The notes beneath the pieces are model-generated. The model was given only the letters and a program-made list of their open reading frames with translations, did no database searches and was not told the DNA's origin. A program made the position numbers and the translations under genes. DNA of 64,000 bases from Uranotaenia lowii (Eukaryota; Arthropoda; Insecta; Diptera; Culicidae). The DNA lies in contig NC_073691.1 of NCBI RefSeq assembly GCF_029784155.1, forward strand, positions 147,025,927-147,089,926. The letters are read 5' to 3'. This document shows, one piece after another, positions 56,034 to 64,000 of this stretch; the first letter of the stretch is position 1, and each line of letters opens with the position of its first letter.

Positions 56034-58786
56034 ACACTAGTTTACAAAATTTTAAAAAAATCGCGAACTTGATTAACTGACCAACATTTTTAATGTAAAA
56101 TCGGGCGCTGAATCCGAAAATGAAATTCAAAAAAATCTCAGTAGAACCGATTTCGAGTTATGCTCCAAATATGAAATTTCGAAAAAATTAAAAAAAATCT
56201 TGTACTTAGATGAAAATATCTCGGACGGCACAACAGTAATTTGAAATCCCTCTTTTGCATATTGAAGGTGAATAAGTTTGTTATCGATCATCTGAACACT
56301 GTTTTTGCGTTTGACCAACAGTTTTGTTGATATTAGTGACTTTATGAGAAAAAAAAATTATAAAAAACGCATTTTTTTAGAGAAAATTTTGTTTCAACGA
56401 AAGTTTTAGACTCGATGGCAGCATTTAAAAAATCTGATTTTCTTTTGCGCTTGCATGTTAATTTAAAACAAAGATTTCAAGTGATTATTTATCAAAATCG
56501 GTTGAAAATTGAAGAAGTTATGGCTATTTTACCATAACTGAAATTTTTGGAGTTTTTAATAATTTAACGAACCGCAGTACACTTATCATAGTATAGGAAG
56601 AATGAAACATGATAAATCTCACTCGCTCCAAGTCAAAATTATTTATTAGCTTACCAGAAGGTCACATGCCAAGTTTCTGGAAGATCTGACCATAGGGAGG
56701 GGTTGCTTAAGTCTCAAACGTGAATAAAATTTTGAGGTATTTTGCCCGGAAGAAACGAAAAATACTGGTGTTTCATCAAAAACTTTTTTCATCACTAGCT
56801 GATTGTTTTTTATGGTTGATTTTCTAAAAGCCTAAGTTGAGACAAATATTTCACCCGAAGACTGTAAGTCGATTGGATTTGAAACAGAAAAGTTATTGCG
56901 GTTCAAACGCCGCAAATTTTGTCCAACACGCAGTGAGTACTTTTTACGCATTGCGTTTCATACGACAATTTTCGACCAAAATACAATCTTTGAATCGCAA
57001 TAACTTTTCTGTTTCAAATCCAATCGAGTTACATTCTTCGGATGAAATATTTGACTCAACTTAGGCTTTAAGAAAATCAACCATATAAAACAATCAGCTA
57101 GTGATAAAAAAAAGTTATTGATGAAACACCAGTATTTTTCGTTTCTTCCGGGCAAAATACCTCAAAATTTTATTCACGTTTGAGACTTAAGCAACCCCTC
57201 CCTATGGTCAGATCTTCCAGAAAGCATGTGACCTAGACTGGCCCAAATTTGTATGGGATGATTTTTACAACAATTTTTTCAACGCGGCACCTCCTAGATT
57301 TGTGCTTTTAGGTGAAAAAAATGACTTTCTGAAAGTTTCAGGTCATTTGGCCGAATCACGAGCTGGCGCAAAGGACTTGAAATTTGTATGGAGATTTTCG
57401 GCAAAATGTATGAAAAATCGACATACTTTCACTCTGTGTGTTCTAAAATGCGTTTCTCAGAATTTCAGGGATTGTAGTTCAAACGATGACAAACAAGTTT
57501 GTAAAAAATTATGACGCGATACGAGTTGACTGTGATGAGTTATCCGCAATTGAATGTGTGATCTTTTTCGCATTTCATCGATATATCGTGAACAGTGTAT
57601 AGGTGGATTATTAGTATTAACTTGACCGCATTGTCACACAATAAGAATATCAGATAGAAAGTTTGTGTCCTCGGCAAAGTTTTAGCTTATTTTATAACAA
57701 ATATCTTTGCAAAAAGTTGAAAGAAAGGTTTGATAAACTATGAGCTGCTGCAATGTGTGACGATGCGATCAAGTTAGTGCGATTATAAGCCCATACACCG
57801 TTCACGATATATCAAAGAAATGCGAAAAAAATATCACACATTCAATTGCGGATAACTCATCTCAGTCAACTCGTATCGCGTCACAATCTTCTACAAACTT
57901 GTTTGTCATTGTTCGAACTACAATTCCTGAAATTCTGAGCTTTCTAGCATACTGGAAACATATTTTAGAACACAAAGAGTGAAAGTATGTCGATTTTTCA
58001 TACATTTTACCGAAAATCTCCATACAAATTTTAATTCCTTTGCGCCAGCTCGTGCTTCTGATAAATGTCCTGAAACTTTCAGAAAGTCATTTTTTCACCT
58101 AAAGGCACCAATCTAAGGGGTGCCGCATGGAATATAAGGATTTTTTTGGTTATGGGCCAGTCTAATGTGACCTTCTGGTAAGCTAATAAATAATTTTGAC
58201 TTAGAGCGAGTGAGATTTATCATGTTTCATTCTTCCTATACTATGATAAGTGTACTGCGGTTCGTTAAATTATTGAAAACTCCAAAAATTTCAGTTATGG
58301 TAAAGTAGCCATAACTTCTTCAATTTTCAACCGATTTTGATAAATAATCACTTGAAATCTTTGCTTTAAATTGACATTCAAGCGCAAAAGAAAATCAGAT
58401 TTCTTAAATGCTGCCATCGAGTCTAAAACTTTCGTTGAAACAAAATTTTCTCTAAAAAAATGCGTTTTTTATAAATTTTTTTCTCATAAAGTCACTAATA
58501 TCAACAAAACTGTTGGTCAAACGCAAAAACAGTGTTTAGATGATCGATAGAAAACTTATTCACCTTCAATATGCAAAAGAGGGATTTCAAATTACTGTTA
58601 TGCCGTCCGAGATATTTTCATCTAAGTACAAGAACTTTTTTAATTTTTTCGAAATTTCATATTTGGAGCATAACTTAAAATCGGTTCTACTGAGATTTTT
58701 TTAAATTAATTTTCGGATTCAGCGCCCGATTTTACATTGGAAATGACCTTCAGTTTATTGAGTTCAAAAATGCTGTAAACTAGTGT
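56034..58786. mobile_element. 2.75-kb foldback element
   Basis: Terminal ACACTAGTTTACA (56034) and TGTAAACTAGTGT (to 58786) begin two long inverted arms of about 1 kb: left 56034-56668 plus 57226-57650, right 57755-58786, with a loop near 57700. Shared landmarks include AGGGATTTCAAATTACTGTT, TCATTCTTCCTATACTATGA and AACTTGTTTGTCAT. A second palindrome interrupts the left arm only. No clear target duplication and no coding frame. Diverged pieces occur at 11021-11248 and 18595-18764. Confidence 0.85.
56660..57235. repeat. smaller foldback nested in one arm of the larger foldback
   Basis: A self-complementary segment: GGTCACATG and TTTCTGGAAGATCTGACC at the left recur inverted at 57202-57235, and the arms meet near 56960 (AGTTATTGCGGTTCAAACGC against CTTTGAATCGCAATAACTTT). 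The right arm of the large foldback lacks it, reading directly from GGTCACAT into TAGACTGGCCC. Confidence 0.8.
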
Positions 58787-61700
58787 TATTAAACCGCCAT
58801 AAAACTTTTCAACAGTTCTCGATCAAGATGTCAAAACAAACCACGCTCAGATTAGATAGCACTTATTTGAATTCCCATTTTTACACATTTTTTATAAGTT
58901 ATGCGTGTTGGTTTTGAGTTAAAATAAAATAAAAATATAAAAATCTTTAAAAACTTCAAATTACCGGAAGTGGAATGAATATCTCTACAATATGAGTTTT
59001 GAGTGAAAGGACCCACATAGTAGGAAAAAAATTTGTTGCTTGACGCCATAATTTATTCAAGATGGCGGCCTCCACTTCTATTTTCAAAGCCGTAAATAAC
59101 TAAAAATATCATGAATGATTGTTAGGTGAAAGCAAGGTTGCGGAATCTCATGGGATTGAGATTTTTTAAGTGAGATTTTTCCTTTTTGAATCTCAGTGTG
59201 ATGTTAATTAATCTCATCGTAAGCATCACAAACGGTTCTTGTCTTGAATGTTGACGTAGTCTCAACCTGAGAGTCACAAGCAGAAAAACTCCTTTTTTTA
59301 AGGGCTGAGATGCCAGATGTTTCCGATGAATTATAAATCATTCCAATGATATCACCTGGCATCCCAGCTTTTGAAACGGGCTAGAATCGAAAACATGTGG
59401 AAATAATTCATTTGCCAAATAAAATAAAATAAGAAATAATAAAAAATCCTATTAAATGAAAGTAGCGGCTTGTAGCTTCTATCCAAACGGTTAAACTTTT
59501 TGATTTTAGTTTAAAAAAATCATTTCAATAATATTCAAAGCATTTTGATAAATATTTTTGCTATAAAATAAAAGCTGACTTTTGTTGACGTTGGAACTCA
59601 AATCACTGAGAAATGTTATATCGACTCGAGTGATGTTTGAAATTCGCTGTAGGAAATTTCTGAAGTTGAAAACAAGACCGTTGCACCAAAAAGTAGGATA
59701 TGATACGGCAATCAAATGCACCAAAAAATAATTTTATAATAATCATGATTGTACACTGGACTCTCTTTTAAACGTTTGTGTGATTTTATTTATGTCGAGG
59801 TTAAAAATGGGAGAAACCCATGCGCATGAAAATTGTTTAATCATAAAACGGCCCTTTAACCCAATTTGACAAAATTGAATCAATCCTGCCTAGTTGAACT
59901 TTTTGAGGTAATCTAGATGAATTCGGAAGGCTCAAAGATTTTTTTGGAACATTGTTTCCTTCTACGGTTGTTTCGAATCTTTCGTAAGGTCTCCTAGTCA
60001 CTGTTCCGGTCCAAAATGCGTAGAAGCAACTTAAACACTCATGAGTGATTTGGAAAATAGCAGCATGTTCGAAAATCGTCTTATTTCGAGGAAATCGTTA
60101 AAAATAAAATTATTTGAAAAGAAAAAGTCGTTAGAAAAGAGATTCCAATGCAGTTGAAACAAAGGCACCTTATGACGAACGACATCAATCAAAGACTTCT
60201 TTATTTAAAAAAAATTAATTGATTTAAAAAAAGCAGTGATTGAATTTCAAATGCATACATATATTCTACAATGAATACAAATGAACATAGGTATATCAAG
60301 ACAAAAATTTGAATGTTTGAAGATTAATCCAAATAAATATGAATATAAGAGGAATTGATAACCCTTAATAATTCCAAATTTATGCATCTTACACACTTTT
60401 ACCACTGACCACACTTTTACTACTGTGATTATAATAAAGTTAAACAAAAGTTGCTCTTTTTATGTAAACAGCCGATAAAATACAAAAAAATTATTCTACA
60501 ATATGTGAGTATGAATAAGATTCTCTTTTTTACTCAACTCTTGAAAAATTTAATTGAATGTCTTTTTTTTTGTTTTTGTCTAAGCAAGCAAAATTGTTTT
60601 TTCTAAATTTAAATCCCATTGTATTTATAATCAGTCGATACTATCAATCCACGTCTTGGTGATTAACATTTCGAATTTCAAACCAAGCCATTTTTGCAAC
60701 TAAACAGTATAAAACTAAGGCAATTTTTTGTTTATCGCCTTCAGTTACAGTATCATAATGTTCAATAAATCCAAATCCTTACCGGGCTTTCGTAAATATG
60801 AAATCATTCATGTTGGCGCCCCGTTAATGATAAGAGCAAACCGCATAAATTTACGTTAAAAATCCCAGGGATCTTTGAAAACTATACTTTCAGCATTAAT
60901 ATCGTAGGGTAAAAAGTGAGGAAAACAGTTGACGATTTCTCTAATGGGATGACCAAAACAAATCTGACACCGTGTTCTTCTCTCTCGATGTGATGTTCAG
61001 CGAATTTCGTTTGAAGTCGATTCCATTGAATAACCATCATGGTTGCTGGAAAAAATAAAAAAAAACTCCAAGAATTCACAGAATCAAAAAAAAACTAAAA
61101 TTGCTAACATGTTCAATAACAGCTTTTTAAAAGCTTTGGTGACCATAATTTTAAAGTATAATGATTGGTCATGATGATGTTTCTAGATTTTGGCTTCATC
61201 AGAGTTCTGGTGATGTTATAGAATGCGCCTTAGCTTTTTATGGAGATTAATGCTATAGTCCTAACAAAATTTAGCAGACCATAATAAAGCTAAATTGTTA
61301 CTTGGGAATCGTATTGCACAGGAACGAAACGAACGAACGAAAGCTGCGCAACATCAGGTTTGAAGAACGTGTAGAGGGGAAGAGAAAAGAAATGAAAAAC
61401 GAGTCTGAGAGTTTTAAGCTTGAGAGTTTCAATTTGCTTCCACGAACGAAACTCTCTCGTGTCGTTTGTGCTCTGGAAACTTTTTTTGAGAAGATGAGAT
61501 GGTGTGCGCAGCGATGCCACAATTACCGATTTTCTTGTATTTAAACCGATTTTTGACAAAAAAATACCGATTTCATACAGATTTTTCAAAAATTCGTTCA
61601 GAAAAAAAAATATTTCCCAAATATAATTAAAACTATCGTTTTTTTTTATTTTTTTGTTTTCTCAGCGTAGTCGATAGCACCTTTGTCTCCTCTCTCATCT

Positions 61701-62215
61701 AACACGTTAATAGATCATATCTTAAAGTTGTATGTATAAAACTAAGGAATCAAATAAATTCAATTTTGACTTCTGACAAAAAAAATTATTGATTTTTTTT
61801 TCATTTTGATCTAAACCTGCAAAAAAAACTGCAATTTTGACGAAATTTTAGAGAAATTCTCATCTAAATTGGATTTTTGATATTTTAAAAACCATAATTC
61901 AAATCTTTCCGCAGTCTCCAACAAAGTTATTGAATAAGTTAAAATATTTAATATCTAATACCCAAAACAATGTTAGACTACTTTTGATCAAAATTGCATG
62001 TTTGATAACATTGTTGCTTTTGTCAATTTTGTACTTTTGTCACTATTGCCATGTTTGTCCTTTTGTCGCAGGCGCCCCTCTCTTTTACTCATGGATAATT
62101 GTATACCATCGTCTATCGTGCCTATGACGTTGTACGTAGGTAACCGTCCCTAGCTACGCCACTTCGGTTATTGGTACGATGGGCCACTGGGAGAGGTTTC
62201 CACGATCGTGTACAA

Positions 62216-63208
62216 TAGACGACCGAAAAATTTCTGTATGTTTGTTTGTTTGTTTGTCCTCTATAGACTCAGCCGTCTTAAGAGCTAGAGGTCTGCTCAT
62301 TAGGACCAGGAATGATGAAAAATGTTTTCAGATTTTCGGATGACCCCTTCTGAAGGGGGTTGTCCATACAAGACAAATATTGTTCTCGCGATATTGACGT
62401 TACTTTTCGTCGGATTGTGTTGAAAATTTGCACGTGAGTGTTTTGAAAGATAAGCAATCGGTTTCAGGTATCAAATTTTGGATAAGGGGTCAGCCAAAGA
62501 GGTCGTCCATATTGACTATTCACTGTTAATGCGATATTGTCGTTATTATACATCGGATTCAGATAAAAATTGGTACACGAGAGTTGTGAGGGACGAGCAA
62601 TCGATTTCAGGTCCTATTAAATTCAGTGTAAGGGGCCGGCAAAAAGGGTCGTCCATATAAAGTTTTCAATATTTTTGCAATTTTGTCGTTATTATACATC
62701 GGATTGGGATGAAAATTTGTACATAGTAGTTTTCAGGGATGGGCAATCGATTTCAGATGTCAAATGTTTTGCCAGGGGTCGACGAAAGGGGTCGTCCATA
62801 TTAATTAATTTTTTACTATTTTTACCTATATTGACGTTATAACGCAATGAATTGCTTCGAAAATTTGCACACTAGTGACTAGAGTTTAGAGGGAAGGACA
62901 ATCGATTTCAGATATCAAAGATTGTATAAGAGGACACCGAAAGGAGTTTCACATTTTGCCAATCATTGCGTTTTTGTGATCGAATCGAAACTCTTACACG
63001 GGGATTTTTTGGCACGATAAATTGATTCCTGATTTCAAATTTAGTAGCAAACGACAGATAAAGTGATCAACCAATATTTTTGTAATTATCACTTAACAAT
63101 GAATTTGAAAGTACATCTGGAAAATGCTTGGCAATTGACTTTCATACAAACTGTTCAGGAAACACTCCAAGTTGAAAGCGAAACGGAGTTCGTATGGGAT
63201 CAGCTAGT
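62216..63208 (+). repeat. TTTG-rich Helitron-like repeat, copy C (most complete)
   Basis: Starts near a GTTT run (62240), CTCTATAGACTCAGCCGTCT and AGAGCTAGAG, and ends GTATGGGATCAGCTAGT at 63208. The interior consists of four or five direct units of about 145 bp, each with ATTGACGTTATTATACATCG (or similar), GAAAATTTGCACA, CAATCGATTTCAG and GGGGTCGTCCATATT. No coding frame. It lies within the host-gene intron. Confidence 0.7.
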
Positions 63209-63772
63209 TGTAGATAAAAAAAACCCATTTATTAAGATAAATATCATTTTACATGTGCAGCCCAGTTTCACAAAAATGCCGAGAACAAAGGGTAAAAAAA
63301 TTCACACTAATGCACATAAATACACAGACATCGTCAAACTTTTCACGCTGATTCGATAGATTCCTATAAAGGTATGTCTAAGACCCATAATTAATGATCT
63401 GCCCAATCGACCAATAACTATACCTACATATCTGTAAGAAAGGCAAAACATTTCTTCCAGTTCGTAAATCTCTAACAATCAGTAACATAATAACTTGCTG
63501 AAATATTGAAAACGTTGCGAAAACTTCTATTTCCGATGTTAACAAGATAATAACGTTAATCTAGCCTAATTTAAAATTTAACTGATATTCTAATTTTCAG
63601 AAGTACGAACGCTTCCATTCTGCCGTTGTAATTTAAGCAAATTTTCGGATTTTGTACGGACGGAACAGAGCCATCAAATCCATTCAGCTGCCATTTTGAT
63701 TTATATTATACTCTCGCAAAATTCCTTACAAATAATTCCTTCACCATCCGCACTCGAATGAGAAATACTCAC

Positions 63773-64000
63773 CGAAGGAGCTCTGCTATTCCGAAGCGTC
63801 GCATAGTCCGCCATCTCCCCGCTCAGTCCAAATCCGGCGGCCACCAGTGCTCCGGCATTTCCGGGAACCGGTCCACCAGCTCCTCCACTTCCTACTCCGG
63901 TTCCTCCTCCTCCACCACCACCAGAACCCAGCACCGTACTCAAATTGGTGGCATAATTCCGTGGCTGAATGGTGGCGTAAGTATTATCGCCCCCGCCCTG
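63773..64000 (-). CDS. internal coding exon of the host gene, enters from the right edge
   Basis: An open minus-strand frame over the last 228 bases of the window (76 codons, no stop), ending at a consensus donor TCG|GTGAGT. The product begins QGGGDNTYATIQPRNYATNL, has a Gly-rich stretch (about residues 24-43), then ALVAAGFGLSGEMADYATLR and NSRAPS. The high GC of this segment and the Ala/Gly-rich coding contrast sharply with the flanking AT-rich DNA. Three YAT motifs (TYATI, NYATN, DYATL) resemble tyrosine sites in receptor cytoplasmic tails, but this is only suggestive. Phase 0 agrees with the exon at 55151-55246. Product not recognised. Confidence 0.65.

Larger units (their letters stand above)
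55247..63772 (-). other. 8.5-kb intron of the host gene, transposon-rich
   Basis: Bounded on the minus strand by the donor TCG|GTGAGT at 63773/63772 and the acceptor GCAG at 55247-55250. It contains the foldback at 56034-58786 and Helitron-like copy C. The rest (55260-56030, 58790-62215 and 63210-63770) is AT-rich and anonymous. Minus-strand LINE-type ORFs are absent. Confidence 0.55.

Overview
The window is AT-rich eukaryotic DNA from a dipteran, most likely a mosquito or close nematoceran. It carries a DD37E (ITmD37E-type) mariner, a BEL/Pao LTR retrotransposon, a Juan/jockey-like LINE, RTE-like LINEs, a Penelope-like element (PLE) with a GIY-YIG domain, tRNA-derived SINEs and many short terminal-inverted-repeat (TIR) elements. 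There is no bacterial gene organisation. A run of exactly 500 N (53501-54000) marks a draft assembly gap. Nearly everything recognisable is transposon. The species call is inference from element types only.

Layout. 1-5401: a tRNA-type SINE, then a decayed LINE interrupted by a 565-bp TA-flanked MITE and abutting a dead DD37E mariner. 5459-13000: a TIR element holding a nested hAT-like MITE with an 8-bp target duplication, a perfect-looking 291-bp tandem duplication, a possible gag remnant, a LINE 3' end and a 9-bp minisatellite. 13000-18216: a BEL/Pao element that has lost the RT palm and the integrase core. 20080-27140: two copies of one RTE-like LINE, one with an open RT frame and an 11-bp target duplication, plus a 1.35-kb foldback with Transib-like ends. 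27140-35240: mostly anonymous DNA with four TIR elements and a retroposon tailed by GCTAA repeats.

35244-43138 is the richest part, with insertions nested up to four levels deep. A TTTG-rich, Helitron-like repeat is split by a Transib-like MITE and by a PLE. The PLE is itself split by a LINE 3' fragment with an intact RNase H frame, by a TA-flanked TIR element carrying an intron-split reading frame, and by a GCTAA-tailed retroposon. Direct target duplications of 5, 13, 15, 2 and about 20 bp date the order of events.

43912-55150 has few recognisable elements: an RTE-like RT fragment, a TA-flanked TIR element, a jockey-like RT running into the gap and, at 51112-51930, an unusual array of two alternating mini-hairpins.

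The only host-gene evidence is on the minus strand: an exon entering from the right edge (63773-64000) and a terminal coding exon (55151-55246). Both splice sites are good, the phase matches, and the intron between them is 8.5 kb and full of transposons, including a 2.75-kb foldback with a second foldback inside one arm. I do not recognise the protein. The most unusual items are the hairpin array, the nested PLE complex and its intron-bearing passenger element.
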